A stretch of 64,000 nt of DNA from contig DASXIC010000094.1 of NCBI GenBank assembly GCA_036498205.1, forward strand, positions 1 to 64,000. The letters run 5' to 3'. The notes under the pieces are model-generated. The model was given only the letters and a program-made list of their open reading frames with translations, was not told the origin of the DNA and ran no database searches. Of this stretch, positions 1-9,027 are shown piece by piece. Position 1 is the stretch's first letter. Each line of letters opens with the position of its first letter. The translations under genes and the position numbers were made by a program. This stretch comes from AV69 sp036498205 (GTDB taxonomy: Bacteria; Verrucomicrobiota; Verrucomicrobiia; Chthoniobacterales; UBA10450).

Positions 1-332
1 CTCATGGGCGCGGGAATGAATTTTCCACCTCGCGGTACTTTCATATCGGCATCGGCATCGCTGACTATGGTGCGGCCATAAGCGTCGACGATTTTGCCGT
101 ACATGGTCGAGTAATGGTTGCGTTCTTTCTCGACGATTTTAAAGGAGCCAGTCTCGGTCAGGTGCCCGGCTCGGCCGGTAGATATCGGACTGGCCAGAAC
201 CGCCCGGCCGTTTCGTAGCAAATAGGCACGCTGTTGCTGCAAGTCGATTTCAACGCGAGATGGCGACTGGGCAAAACTTTGCCCGCACAAAAAAATCATC
301 CCTGCCGCAGCTGCCCATCGTCCCCAACGCAT
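1..332 (-). CDS. L,D-transpeptidase-like secreted protein (N-terminal part)
   Basis: The reverse strand is open from an ATG at 332 to the window edge, so only about 110 N-terminal residues are present. They begin with a signal peptide (hydrophobic stretch around residues 8-20, likely cut after SFA). The segment that follows, VEIDLQQQRAYLLRNG, then SPISTGRAGHLTETGSF, matches the start of a YkuD (L,D-transpeptidase) domain, in which a short beta strand carrying a self-naming sequence precedes the STG...TPxGxF signature. The catalytic HxxxxxxxSHGC part lies outside the window. Family members cross-link peptidoglycan through 3-3 bonds or attach lipoproteins in the periplasm. An in-frame ATG at 389 is an alternative start but would bury the signal peptide. 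The family call rests on the N-terminal half only. Confidence 0.7.
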   Translation of the reverse strand, partial: MRWGRWAAAAGMIFLCGQSFAQSPSRVEIDLQQQRAYLLRNGRAVLASPISTGRAGHLTETGSFKIVEKERNHYSTMYGKIVDAYGRTIVSDADADMKVPRGGKFIPAPM

Positions 333-484
333 ACGCCCGAACTTCGACGCAGTTTCACGTAAAAAATTCAGATGGCAATCCGGTGTCATCTGGTCATGCG
401 CAGCCATTCCGGATGGGAGCGTGCGTGCCCAACTGTCTCTCGAGCAGGGTTTGATCCCGACGCATCGCCCCTGGTCGACACAGT

Positions 485-1279
485 CTACACCGCAATTTGT
501 GCTTTGATCGGCGGATGCGGATTATAGTCGCGCAAGGTGAAGTCCTCGTAGCGGAAGTCTTCGATTCGGCGCACCTGGCGGTTTAATTCCATGCGAGGGA
601 GCGACCGAGGTTCACGCGAGAGCTGCTCCCGGGCTTGCTCAAGGTGATTCCGGTAAAGGTGCAGGTCGCCGAAGGTATGAACGAAATCTCCAGGTTGTAA
701 ATCGCACACCTGCGCAACCATCATTGTGAGGAGAGCATAGGAAGCAATGTTGAATGGAACACCCAGGAAGAGATCGGCGCTTCGCTGGTAGAGTTGGCAG
801 CTAAGTTCGCTCTCGTTCACGTAAAACTGGAAAAGGACATGACAGGGCGGCAGCGCCATCTGGTCCACTTCGGCCGCATTCCAGGCGTTCACGATGAGCC
901 GACGCGACTGGGGCTCCGTCTTGATGCGTTCGATGACGCCGGCAATCTGATCGATATGATTGCGATGTGCCCCTTGCCAGTCGCGCCATTGCGCCCCATA
1001 GACGCGACCCAAATCTCCCTTCTCGTCGGCCCATTCGTCCCAAATAGTGACACCATGTTCGTGCAACCAGCCAACATTGGTATCGCCCCGAAGAAACCAG
1101 AGCAATTCGTAGATGATCGATTTCAAGTGAAGTTTCTTTGTCGTCAGGAGTGGGAAATTTTCACGCAAATCGAAACGAGCCTGGGCACCGAAAACCGAAA
1201 TGGTCCCAACGCCTGTGCGATCGTCACGAGGTTGGCCTTTGTCTAAAACCAGTCTCAGCAAATCATGATATTCCCGCAC
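485..1279 (-). CDS. thyA: Thymidylate synthase
   Basis: Converts dUMP to dTMP using 5,10-methylenetetrahydrofolate as both carbon donor and reductant, in the cytoplasm. The 264 residues equal the length of the E. coli enzyme and align without gaps by eye. The catalytic cysteine is C146 in ALPPCHVLFQ. The phosphate-binding QRSAD and the C-terminal folate/substrate segment (HTFGDLHLYRNH) are present, and the protein ends in APIxAV-like KAQIAV. It is the ThyA type, not the flavin-dependent ThyX. No dihydrofolate reductase gene lies beside it in the window, although folA often follows thyA elsewhere. The upstream gene is separated by about 95 bases. Confidence 0.98.
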   Translation of the reverse strand: MREYHDLLRLVLDKGQPRDDRTGVGTISVFGAQARFDLRENFPLLTTKKLHLKSIIYELLWFLRGDTNVGWLHEHGVTIWDEWADEKGDLGRVYGAQWRDWQGAHRNHIDQIAGVIERIKTEPQSRRLIVNAWNAAEVDQMALPPCHVLFQFYVNESELSCQLYQRSADLFLGVPFNIASYALLTMMVAQVCDLQPGDFVHTFGDLHLYRNHLEQAREQLSREPRSLPRMELNRQVRRIEDFRYEDFTLRDYNPHPPIKAQIAV

Positions 1280-1374
1280 GAAAAAACGTTATCGCCGCCA
1301 CTTGAATTCGCGAGAAAAATTAGGCCGCGAAACAACAGCGAAGTATGTTGGGCGCAGCGCCCGCCCGCGATGAA

Positions 1375-1716
1375 CTATTTTTTCAGCGAGACGAGAGCAC
1401 CTTCGAGCTCCTCTTTTCGCTCGTTCAAGGTTTGCAATCGCAATTTCCAGCGATGTAGCTGAATGCAGAGTTGATTGATGTAACCAGTTACTTCGGTTCG
1501 CTGTGACTCATTTTCTTTCAAACGGCGCTGCACTTCGGTAATTTGCGCAGGTAAGGCAGACGCAATATTCGCGGAGGCTGGAACCAGGGTGGGTTTGCCG
1601 CACCGGCGGCAGGTAAGAGTCATTCCTGCGGCGGCGCCGTCCACCACCAGAGGACTCGCGCAATGCTGACAGTTAAACAGGATATCGGGGGCAGATTCCG
1701 TTTTAGCAGAGTCCAT
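1375..1716 (-). CDS. Small zinc-ribbon / coiled-coil protein
   Basis: A 113-residue protein with two CxxC pairs near the N-terminus (CQHC about residue 16 and CRRC about residue 37), the spacing expected of a zinc ribbon. A long Gln/Glu/Arg-rich helix follows from about residue 60 to the end and should form a coiled coil (EVQRRLKENESQ, LNERKEELEGAL). I do not recognise a named family. Similar short zinc-ribbon plus coiled-coil proteins are common in Verrucomicrobiota and Planctomycetota. The ATG at 1716 is chosen. A TTG at 1737 would add seven residues, and neither has a strong ribosome binding site. It is transcribed divergently from dnaK. Confidence 0.68.
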   Translation of the reverse strand: MDSAKTESAPDILFNCQHCASPLVVDGAAAGMTLTCRRCGKPTLVPASANIASALPAQITEVQRRLKENESQRTEVTGYINQLCIQLHRWKLRLQTLNERKEELEGALVSLKK

Positions 1717-1934
1717 TGCTGTGAGAAGTTCTAGCAAAGGCTATACCATTTTCCCGGTGACGAGCTGGCGCAGATGGATCGCTAAATCCAGTTGTTCAGT
1801 GACTTTATGTCTCATCATGGAGCACATGTCCTACGCATGTTCTCAGCACAAATCGCTTATAATTAACGTTTTATAACCTGAAATGTTCACTTGGAACGAG
1901 CGTTGCTGAAGGGGTTTCGGAGGATTCTACCCAA

Positions 1935-3902
1935 ATGGCAAAAGTTTTAGGTATCGATTTAGGCACCACCAATTCTTGTATGTCCGTGATGGAAGGCGGC
2001 GATCCAGTGGTTTTGGAAAATAGCGAGGGCGCGCGGACCACGCCTTCGGTCGTAGCGTTCACGAAAAACGGTGAGCGGCTCGTTGGACAAGCAGCAAAAC
2101 GGCAGGCCGTCACAAATCCACAAAACACGATCTTCTCGATCAAGCGCTTCATGGGCCGGAAATACGAGGAGGTCTTAGAAGAGCAGAAGCGCGTTCCCTA
2201 CAAGATTGTAAAAGCTGCTAATGGAGATGCGCACGTCCAGGTGGAAATCAATGGCGAACGCAAAACATTCTCCCCCCCGGAAATTTCCGCGATGATTCTG
2301 TCGAAGCTCCGGTCGGATGCGGAGGCAAAACTCGGCGAAAAGATCACGCAAGCTATCATCACCGTTCCTGCCTATTTCAATGACTCGCAACGGAATGCGA
2401 CCAAGGATGCGGGCAAAATTGCCGGGCTGGAGGTTCTGCGGATCATCAACGAACCAACGGCCGCGTCGTTGGCTTATGGTCTGGACAAGAAAAAGGACGA
2501 AAAAATTGCCGTTTACGATTTGGGCGGAGGTACGTTTGATATTTCTGTTCTCGAAATCGGCGATGGCGTGTTCGAGGTCAAAGCGACCAATGGTGATACC
2601 CACTTGGGCGGCGACGATTGGGACGCGCGGATCATGGACTGGATCGTCAACGAGTTTAAGAAGGATACTGGAATTGATCTGACCAGGCAGCCGGACGCGA
2701 TCCAGCGTATCAAGGAGGAGTCCGAGAAGGCGAAGATCGCTCTCTCTTCCACTCAGGAATACGAAATCAATCTGCCATTCATCACCGCCGATGCGAGTGG
2801 ACCGAAGCATATTCAGAAACGGTTGACCCGATCGAAGTTGGAGCAGCTTTGCGACGACTTATTCCAGCGCACTATTCCGCCGGTTAAGGCGTGTTTGGCG
2901 GACGCGAAGATCACGGAAAAGGAAATTAATGAGCTCGTGCTGGTAGGTGGTATGACACGCATGCCCAAAGTGCAGGAGATCGCCCGCAACCTCATCGGCA
3001 AAGAGCCGCATAAGGGGGTCAATCCAGACGAGGTCGTCGCCATCGGCGCGGCCATTCAGGGTGGTGTGCTTAAGGGAGACGTGAAGGACGTGTTACTCCT
3101 GGACGTTACACCGCTAACCCTCGCGATTGAAACGGCGGGCGGAGTTGCGACCCCGATGATTCCGCGCAACACCACTATTCCTACGCGCAAGTCGCAGATT
3201 TTTTCGACCTATAGCGACAATCAACCCGGAGTGGAAATCAAGGTTCTGCAGGGCGAGCGTCCGTTGTCGAGGGACAACAAGAACCTTGGTACATTCCATC
3301 TTGATGGAATTCCGCCGGCGCCGCGGGGCGTTCCGCAGATCGAAGTAACCTTCGACATTGATGCGAACGGCATTCTGCACGTTTCAGCGAAGGATCTGGG
3401 TACAGGGAAGGAGCAAAAGATCTCCATTACCGGCAGCTCTGGTCTCTCGAAAGAAGAAGTGGAGAAGATGCAACGCGAAGCGGAAGCGCATGCCGAGGAA
3501 GATAAGAAGGCGAAAGAAGCAATCGAGATCAAAAACAACGCGGATAACCTGGCTTATCAATCGGAGAAGCAGCTGAAGGAGCTGGGCGACAAGATCTCCG
3601 GGGATAAAAAGAAGCAGCTCGAAGACGCCATTGCGGCCGTCCGCGATGCGATTAACCGCAACGACACCGACGCGATGAAGCGAACCTATGACGACCTGCA
3701 GAATAAGTTCCAGGAAGTCAGCGCCGATCTATACAAGCAGGCTTCCGCGCAGAGCGGGCCCCAAGGCGGCCAGGCCGGTCCGCAGCCGGGCCCGGATATG
3801 GGTCAGCGTGAGGGCGCCGAACAAGGCGCGGGCGCTCGCGGTCGCGACGGCGACGTGGTCGATGCAGAATTTGAAGTAGTTGACGAAGATAAGAAGAAGT
3901 AA
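1935..3902 (+). CDS. dnaK: Chaperone DnaK (Hsp70)
   Basis: ATP-dependent Hsp70 chaperone of 655 residues. It has the N-terminal nucleotide-binding domain (GIDLGTTNSC at residue 6, the DLGGGTFD phosphate loop near residue 197, and LVGGMTRMP near 338). The substrate-binding domain, helical lid and the acidic C-terminal DAEFEVVDEDKKK follow. A Gly/Gln/Pro-rich linker precedes the tail. The start at 1935 is supported by GGAGG about 11 bases upstream. A TATAAT at 1858-1863 could be a -10 box, but no clear -35 sits at the right distance. No grpE, dnaJ or hrcA lies next to it; the next genes are groES and groEL. I see no CIRCE-type TTAGCACTC repeat in the leader. Confidence 0.99.
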   Translation: MAKVLGIDLGTTNSCMSVMEGGDPVVLENSEGARTTPSVVAFTKNGERLVGQAAKRQAVTNPQNTIFSIKRFMGRKYEEVLEEQKRVPYKIVKAANGDAHVQVEINGERKTFSPPEISAMILSKLRSDAEAKLGEKITQAIITVPAYFNDSQRNATKDAGKIAGLEVLRIINEPTAASLAYGLDKKKDEKIAVYDLGGGTFDISVLEIGDGVFEVKATNGDTHLGGDDWDARIMDWIVNEFKKDTGIDLTRQPDAIQRIKEESEKAKIALSSTQEYEINLPFITADASGPKHIQKRLTRSKLEQLCDDLFQRTIPPVKACLADAKITEKEINELVLVGGMTRMPKVQEIARNLIGKEPHKGVNPDEVVAIGAAIQGGVLKGDVKDVLLLDVTPLTLAIETAGGVATPMIPRNTTIPTRKSQIFSTYSDNQPGVEIKVLQGERPLSRDNKNLGTFHLDGIPPAPRGVPQIEVTFDIDANGILHVSAKDLGTGKEQKISITGSSGLSKEEVEKMQREAEAHAEEDKKAKEAIEIKNNADNLAYQSEKQLKELGDKISGDKKKQLEDAIAAVRDAINRNDTDAMKRTYDDLQNKFQEVSADLYKQASAQSGPQGGQAGPQPGPDMGQREGAEQGAGARGRDGDVVDAEFEVVDEDKKK

Positions 3903-4052
3903 GCGGACCTTTAAGACTTGCGGATGAACGCCGATACCTTAATTTTATCTTCAGAAGCGGTGATTAGGCCGCTCAAGGCAGTCGAGCTTACTTTGGCATC
4001 GCGCCGAATGGAATCTCTGCAGTCGTCCGGAGCTTCGTTTGATTGAACGATT

Positions 4053-4092
4053 TGCCGGCAGTTGCTCGAATACTCCCGAGCTACTGCCGGCA
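4053..4092. promoter_or_regulatory. Long inverted repeat between dnaK and groES
   Basis: Two 16-base arms, TGCCGGCAGTTGCTCG and CGAGCTACTGCCGGCA, are complementary at 15 of 16 positions and separated by eight bases. The second arm ends 39 bases before the groES start codon. It is not followed by a T-run, so it is a poor intrinsic terminator. It also does not match the CIRCE consensus bound by HrcA (9-base arms, 9-base spacer). It could be an operator for another heat-shock regulator, an mRNA-stabilising stem in front of groESL, or a processing site in a dnaK-groESL transcript. The function is inferred from position only. Confidence 0.6.
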
Positions 4093-4131
4093 GCAACCCT
4101 AAGTAAACAAAAAGGAGTGAAGAAAGAAACT

Positions 4132-4428
4132 ATGGCATCAGTTAATGTCAGACCACTTGGAGATCGGGTGCTAGTGCAGCCGATTGAAGAGGAGGAAGTG
4201 AAAAAAGGCGGAATCATAATCCCCGATACCGCCAAGGAAAAACCGCAGGAGGGTAAAGTCATCGCTCTCGGCACCGGCAAAATCGACGACAGCGGCAAGA
4301 AAATCGATTTCACGGTGAAGAAAGGCGACCGCGTGCTGATCTCCAAATACGGAGGCACCGAAGTCGTCATCGACAGCGACAGATTTCTGATCATGCGCGA
4401 GGACGACATCCTCGGCATTATCGGGTAA
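4132..4428 (+). CDS. groES: Co-chaperonin GroES (Hsp10)
   Basis: A 98-residue heptamer-forming lid of the GroEL chamber. It begins NVRPLGDRVLVQP and has the mobile-loop region with the conserved GGIIIPDTAKEKPQEGKV signature near residues 27-44. It ends with the characteristic EDDILGIIG. The start at 4132 is fixed by AAAGGAGTGAAG about 10 bases upstream. A longer in-frame reading from 4039 runs through the inverted repeat and lacks family similarity. It lies 24 bases before groEL and surely shares its transcript. Confidence 0.98.
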   Translation: MASVNVRPLGDRVLVQPIEEEEVKKGGIIIPDTAKEKPQEGKVIALGTGKIDDSGKKIDFTVKKGDRVLISKYGGTEVVIDSDRFLIMREDDILGIIG

Positions 4429-4452
4429 GCCCACTAAGAGGAATTATTAATT

Positions 4453-6093
4453 ATGGCAGCTAAACAACTACAATTTGATGAGAGTGCGCGGCATGCTTTG
4501 CTGCGTGGAATTGAGAAGCTGGCGAAAGCGGTCAAGGCTACGCTCGGACCGAGCGGCCGCAACGTCATTCTGGACAAGAAATTCGGCAGCCCGACTATCA
4601 CCAAGGATGGGGTAACGGTCGCGAAAGAGATCGAGCTCGAAGATCCGTATGAAAATATGGGTGCTCAGCTCGTGCGCGAAGTCGCTTCCAAGACTTCCGA
4701 TATCGCAGGTGATGGCACGACCACGGCAACTGTCCTGGCAGAGTCAATCTACAAGGAAGGTCTCCGCAACGTGACCGCCGGAGCGAATCCCACTTCGCTT
4801 CAGCGCGGAATCATGAAAGCAGTCGAAGCAATTGTCGAAGAACTGAAGAAGATCTCCAAGAAGGTCAGCGACCGGACTGAGATCGCGCAAGTAGCAACGG
4901 TCTCGGCCAATTGGGACAAGACGATCGGCGAGATTATTGCCGACGCGATGGACAAGGTTGGCAAGGACGGCACGATCACCGTCGAAGAAGCCAAGTCGAT
5001 TGAAACTACCCTGGAAGTGGTAGAAGGAATGCAATTCGACAAAGGTTATCTCTCGCCCTACTTCGTCACTAACGCGGAAGCGATGGAAGCGGTTCTCGAG
5101 AACCCTTACATTCTGATCTACGAGAAGAAAATCTCAAGCTTGAAGGATATGCTTCCGCTGCTCGAGAAAGTAGCGAAAGCCGGCAGGCCGCTCCTCATTA
5201 TCTCAGAGGATGTGGAGGGCGAAGCGCTTGCGACTTTGGTCGTGAACAAATTGCGCGGCACATTGCAGGTAGCGGCGGTGAAGGCGCCTGGATTCGGAGA
5301 TCGTCGCAAAGCGATGCTCGAAGACATCGCGGTGCTCACTGGCGGCAGGCTGATTAGCGAGGATCTGGGCATCAAGCTCGAAAACATCAAGCTGGAAGAC
5401 CTCGGACGCGCCAAACGCGTTACGATCGACAAGGACAATACCACCATCGTCGAAGGCGAAGGCAAGCCATCCGACATTCAGGCTCGGGTCGCACAAATTC
5501 GCCGTCAGATCGAGGAGACCACGTCGGACTATGATCGTGAGAAACTGCAGGAACGCCTCGCCAAGCTTGCGGGCGGTGTTGCAGTGATCAATGTCGGGGC
5601 AGCAACCGAAACCGAGATGAAAGAGAAGAAAGCTCGAGTTGAGGATGCACTTCATGCCACGCGTGCGGCAGTCGAGGAAGGCATCGTGCCAGGCGGCGGA
5701 GTTGCTTTTATTCGGACGCAAAAAGCGCTCGATAACGTGAAGGACCTTGACGGCGACGAGAAAGTCGGCGTTGCAATTGTCCGTCGCGCGATCGAAGAGC
5801 CGCTGCGACAGCTTGCTGATAACGCTGGCGCGGAAGGCGCGCTCATCGTGCAGGAGGTCAAAGCTCGCAAAGGCAACGAAGGATATAACGTTGCCACCGG
5901 TGAGTATGTCGACCTGGTGAAGGCCGGCATCGTCGATCCGACGAAGGTTACCCGCACTGCATTGCAAAACGCAGCGTCAATCTCCGGTCTCCTCCTGACC
6001 ACGGAAGCTGTCGTTACCGAGCTACCTGAAAAGGAGAAAGGTCCGGCGATGCCTCCGGGTGGAATGGGCGGCATGGGCGGAATGGACTACTAA
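4453..6093 (+). CDS. groEL: Chaperonin GroEL (Hsp60)
   Basis: A 546-residue ATP-dependent folding chamber subunit. The nucleotide-binding motif GDGTTTATVL starts at residue 86 (D87 as in E. coli), and the late ATPase segment VGAATETEMKEKK with VEEGIVPGGG is intact. The C-terminus carries the flexible Gly-Gly-Met tail (GGMGGMGGMDY) seen in the main housekeeping GroEL of many bacteria. AGAGGAATT precedes the ATG. It is the last gene of the groES-groEL unit, since a strong intrinsic terminator begins 25 bases after the stop codon. Confidence 0.99.
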   Translation: MAAKQLQFDESARHALLRGIEKLAKAVKATLGPSGRNVILDKKFGSPTITKDGVTVAKEIELEDPYENMGAQLVREVASKTSDIAGDGTTTATVLAESIYKEGLRNVTAGANPTSLQRGIMKAVEAIVEELKKISKKVSDRTEIAQVATVSANWDKTIGEIIADAMDKVGKDGTITVEEAKSIETTLEVVEGMQFDKGYLSPYFVTNAEAMEAVLENPYILIYEKKISSLKDMLPLLEKVAKAGRPLLIISEDVEGEALATLVVNKLRGTLQVAAVKAPGFGDRRKAMLEDIAVLTGGRLISEDLGIKLENIKLEDLGRAKRVTIDKDNTTIVEGEGKPSDIQARVAQIRRQIEETTSDYDREKLQERLAKLAGGVAVINVGAATETEMKEKKARVEDALHATRAAVEEGIVPGGGVAFIRTQKALDNVKDLDGDEKVGVAIVRRAIEEPLRQLADNAGAEGALIVQEVKARKGNEGYNVATGEYVDLVKAGIVDPTKVTRTALQNAASISGLLLTTEAVVTELPEKEKGPAMPPGGMGGMGGMDY

Positions 6094-6118
6094 ACCGCAA
6101 ACAAACAATGAATCACAG

Positions 6119-6155
6119 CAGCCGGGCTTCGAAGGAAGCCCGGCTGTTTGCTTTT
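6119..6155 (+). terminator. Intrinsic terminator after groEL
   Basis: A perfect 12-bp stem CAGCCGGGCTTC / GAAGCCCGGCTG closes a GAAG tetraloop and is followed at once by TTTGCTTTT. This is a textbook rho-independent terminator for the groESL transcript and separates it from dps, whose ATG is 16 bases downstream. Confidence 0.9.
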
Positions 6156-6170
6156 CGCATCTAGAACAAA

Positions 6171-6773
6171 ATGAAAACACACAAACGTACCGGCAATAAT
6201 ACCGGCGCTGAAGCCAAACCTCTGATCGATCAGCGTGCCCCCGAGATCCAGCCATACGGTAAGGTCGTAAAGCTTCCCATCGCTCTTTCAGAAAAAGTTT
6301 GCGGCCGCAGCGCCGACAACCTCAATCAGATACTCGCAGATACGATTACTCTACGCGATCTCTACAAGAAACATCACTGGCAGGTGGCGGGACACACCTT
6401 CTACCAACTTCATCTGTTGTTTGATAAACATTTTAAAGAGCAGAACGAATTGGTTGACTCGATCGCGGAGAGGATTCAAACCCTCGGCGGAATTAGCCTC
6501 GCGATGGCAGCTGATGTAGCCGAGACAACCATGATCCCGCGCCCGCCCCGCGGCCGGGAGGAAGTTCCGGTTCAAATTTCACGGCTGCTTCACGCCCACG
6601 AAATGATTCTTCTGGAGGCCCGGTCCATGGCAAAACAGGCTGCGAAAGATGGTGATGATGGAACAAATGACCTTCTTGTCAGCGATGTGATTCGCACCAA
6701 CGAACTGCAAGTTTGGTTCGTTTCCGAGCATGTGGTGGACGTTCCTCTTGTTCGGGCGGACGGAAACAAGTAA
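6171..6773 (+). CDS. dps: Dps-family ferritin-like protein
   Basis: A DNA-binding or mini-ferritin protein that stores iron and detoxifies peroxide. All five ferroxidase ligands known from E. coli Dps occur with exactly the same spacing: H69, H81, D85, D96 and E100, in KKHHWQVAG, LHLLFD and ELVDSIAERIQ. At 200 residues it is longer than the usual 160-170 because of an extra N-terminal tail of about 35 residues rich in Lys, Arg and Asn, the region used by some Dps proteins to bind DNA. It starts just after the groEL terminator. I see no obvious promoter or OxyR/PerR-like operator in the short upstream space. Confidence 0.93.
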   Translation: MKTHKRTGNNTGAEAKPLIDQRAPEIQPYGKVVKLPIALSEKVCGRSADNLNQILADTITLRDLYKKHHWQVAGHTFYQLHLLFDKHFKEQNELVDSIAERIQTLGGISLAMAADVAETTMIPRPPRGREEVPVQISRLLHAHEMILLEARSMAKQAAKDGDDGTNDLLVSDVIRTNELQVWFVSEHVVDVPLVRADGNK

Positions 6774-7026
6774 AAAGAGACAACCAACAGGGTCGCTGCC
6801 CCAATAGCGTTAGCGCCGCTTATCAACAGGCAAGATCAGGGCTATTGCATCCGGCTGTAGTCAAAATAATGTTTCTGTTTCTGCTCTACTGAGGCATATC
6901 GTATTTTATGCGATCCTTTCCGACGGTATTCTCTCCCGCGCACCGACTATCCACATGAGCACGAGACCGCGCGGCAAGCTGCAAAATCGCACATCCCAGG
7001 GCCCTAGACCCGCGAAAGAGACTTCG

Positions 7027-8388
7027 ATGAAAGACTACATCTCAGAACTTATGGCGGAGGTGAAAACAAGAAACCCGGGAGAATCCGAGTTCCATCAGGC
7101 CGTGCAGGAGGTAGTCGAATCCGTGTCGCTTGTTCTTGAGCGGCACCCCGAATATCGCCAGGGCAAGATTTTGCAACGGATGATCGAACCGGAGCGGGTT
7201 ATCATGTTTCGAGTAGCCTGGCAGGACGATGAGGGAGAGCTCCACGTTAATCGTGGATTCCGTATTCAGATGAACAGCGCGATTGGACCTTATAAAGGAG
7301 GGCTTCGATTTCATCCCTCGGTCAACCTCAGCATTTTAAAGTTCCTCGCGTTCGAGCAGGTGTTCAAGAATGCTTTGACTACTCTGCCGATGGGGGGAGC
7401 CAAGGGCGGCTGCGACTTTGACCCGAAGGGAAGGAGCGATCTGGAGGTCATGCGGTTCTGCCAGGCGTTCATGTGCGAACTCTTTCGCCATATCGGACCG
7501 GATACAGATGTTCCTGCCGGTGACATCGGCGTCGGCGCGCGTGAAATAGGCTATTTGTTTGGAATGTACAAGTTGCTCAAGAATGAGTTCACCGGCGTCA
7601 TGACCGGCAAAGGGCTGACGTGGGGTGGATCTGTCATTCGGCCGGAAGCGACAGGCTATGGCGCTGTCTACTTCGCAGCCGAGATGCTGAAGACCAGAAG
7701 GGAAGAGCTTGAGGGAAAGGTGTGTCTGGTATCGGGAAGTGGAAATGTCGCCCAATACACCGTTGAGAAGCTCATATCCTTGGGCGCACGCCCAGTCACT
7801 CTTTCCGATTCCGATGGTTTTATCTATGACGAAGCGGGCATCACCCGGGAGAAGCTCGCGTTTGTTATGGATTTGAAGAATGTGCGACGCGGTCGCATCG
7901 CGGAATATGCTGAGAAGTTCACCGGTGCGACCTATACACCAACTAATTCCAAGCTCGATTATAACCCGCTCTGGGATCATCCGGCCCAATGCGCTTTCCC
8001 GAGCGCGACCCAAAACGAAATCAACGAAAAGGACGCGAGTAATCTTTTAAAGAATGGCGTTTACGTGGTCTCGGAAGGGGCGAACATGCCGACTACGATT
8101 GGAGGTATCGGTCGTTTTTTGGAAGCGAACATTCTGTTTGGTCCCGGCAAAGCTGCAAACGCAGGCGGCGTTGCCACCTCCGGCCTCGAAATGGCGCAGA
8201 ATAGTATGCGCATCTCGTGGACACGCGAGGAAGTAGACAATCGTCTTTACAACATTATGAAGACGATCCACGAGGTTTGTCATCGCACCGCGGAAAAGTA
8301 CGGTACCCCTGGCAACTACGTAAACGGTGCCAATATTGCGGGCTTCCTCAAGGTTGCGAATGCGATGATGGACCAGGGATTGGTATAA
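7027..8388 (+). CDS. gdhA: NADP-type glutamate dehydrogenase
   Basis: Interconverts 2-oxoglutarate plus ammonia and glutamate. The 453-residue protein follows the hexameric bacterial GdhA along its whole length, from PERVIMFRVAW through IGPYKGGLRFHPSVN to FAPGKAANAGGVATSG-like FGPGKAANAGGVATSG. The catalytic lysine is K126 in PMGGAKGGCD, and PAGDIGVGAREIG and the dinucleotide motif GSGNVAQ are intact. The ATG at 7027 has GAAAGAGA upstream and aligns with the family start. An in-frame ATG at 6955 would add 24 residues with no counterpart. It stands alone, with 253 bases between dps and this start in which I see nothing definite. Confidence 0.96.
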   Translation: MKDYISELMAEVKTRNPGESEFHQAVQEVVESVSLVLERHPEYRQGKILQRMIEPERVIMFRVAWQDDEGELHVNRGFRIQMNSAIGPYKGGLRFHPSVNLSILKFLAFEQVFKNALTTLPMGGAKGGCDFDPKGRSDLEVMRFCQAFMCELFRHIGPDTDVPAGDIGVGAREIGYLFGMYKLLKNEFTGVMTGKGLTWGGSVIRPEATGYGAVYFAAEMLKTRREELEGKVCLVSGSGNVAQYTVEKLISLGARPVTLSDSDGFIYDEAGITREKLAFVMDLKNVRRGRIAEYAEKFTGATYTPTNSKLDYNPLWDHPAQCAFPSATQNEINEKDASNLLKNGVYVVSEGANMPTTIGGIGRFLEANILFGPGKAANAGGVATSGLEMAQNSMRISWTREEVDNRLYNIMKTIHEVCHRTAEKYGTPGNYVNGANIAGFLKVANAMMDQGLV

Positions 8389-8440
8389 CGAAGCGGGCGG
8401 TTTTTTGCGGCAGACACGGTTTGGAGCGCCTGGGCGCAAA

Positions 8441-8845
8441 TTACTTTAATGAGCTCGGCGACTGCTGCTGAAACGATGGTAGCGATTCGTTAATCACCGC
8501 CCAGGGTAATTTATCTTCCAGCCAGATGACTTTCTGCGGCGAAAACCGCCCCGGATCGTCCAGCGAAGCGATAGTGATATCGATTGTCGAAGCTTCGCTA
8601 CTGTCTTCGAAAAACAAAGGAGTGCCACAGCAGGAAGCGAAGGAGCGAATTCGGTTTGCATGCGAAATTTTCCGCACCTGACCTCGTATTACAAACAGAT
8701 CCTCACGCGAGACCGTGCCCCAACAAACGGACGGTGCACCGGCGGCACGCCGGCAATCGATACAATGACAGTCCGCGAGTGAATAAGGAACACTGGCTAG
8801 GACGTACTGTGTCCCGCCACAAAGGCAACCGCCGCTGATTTCCAT
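8441..8845 (-). CDS. GFA (glutathione-dependent formaldehyde-activating) family protein
   Basis: A 134-residue zinc protein with the cysteine pattern of the GFA/CENP-V fold: C7 and C9 in GGCLCGG, C26, C28 and C31 in ADCHCIDC, and the paired C72/C73 in SCCGTPL. The fold was first described in an enzyme that helps glutathione react with formaldehyde, but most members have no proven substrate. Here it is a lone gene facing gdhA, so no pathway can be read from context. The C-terminal 15 residues are Ser/Gln-rich. Confidence 0.85.
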   Translation of the reverse strand: MEISGGCLCGGTQYVLASVPYSLADCHCIDCRRAAGAPSVCWGTVSREDLFVIRGQVRKISHANRIRSFASCCGTPLFFEDSSEASTIDITIASLDDPGRFSPQKVIWLEDKLPWAVINESLPSFQQQSPSSLK

Positions 8846-9027
8846 CTGGCTTTCCTCGCCCGTAAAGATATTTGAAATTCTGTCTGTTGCCAGCTGGTGG
8901 CATCAAAGGTGGCTGCCGAACGGCTTGGGCATTGCCTTTCCCTGCTCCAGGCGGAAAAAGCTTGCGGGAAGATATCGGATTTGTTTGGCTTGAGTTATCG
9001 CTTGGCGCGATTGCCGGCTCTCTTCTA

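Noticed and set aside
1741..1934. CIRCE or sigma-32 promoter before dnaK
   Set aside because: No TTAGCACTC inverted repeat and no CTTGAA/CCCCAT pair at the right spacing were found; only a lone TATAAT is seen.
4039..4131. Upstream in-frame extension of groES
   Set aside because: The extension runs through the inverted repeat, has no ribosome binding site and no family similarity; the ATG at 4132 has AAAGGAGTGAAG.
5203..5967. 254-codon open frame antisense to groEL
   Set aside because: It is a shadow of a conserved gene with strong codon bias, has no recognisable domain and no ribosome binding site.
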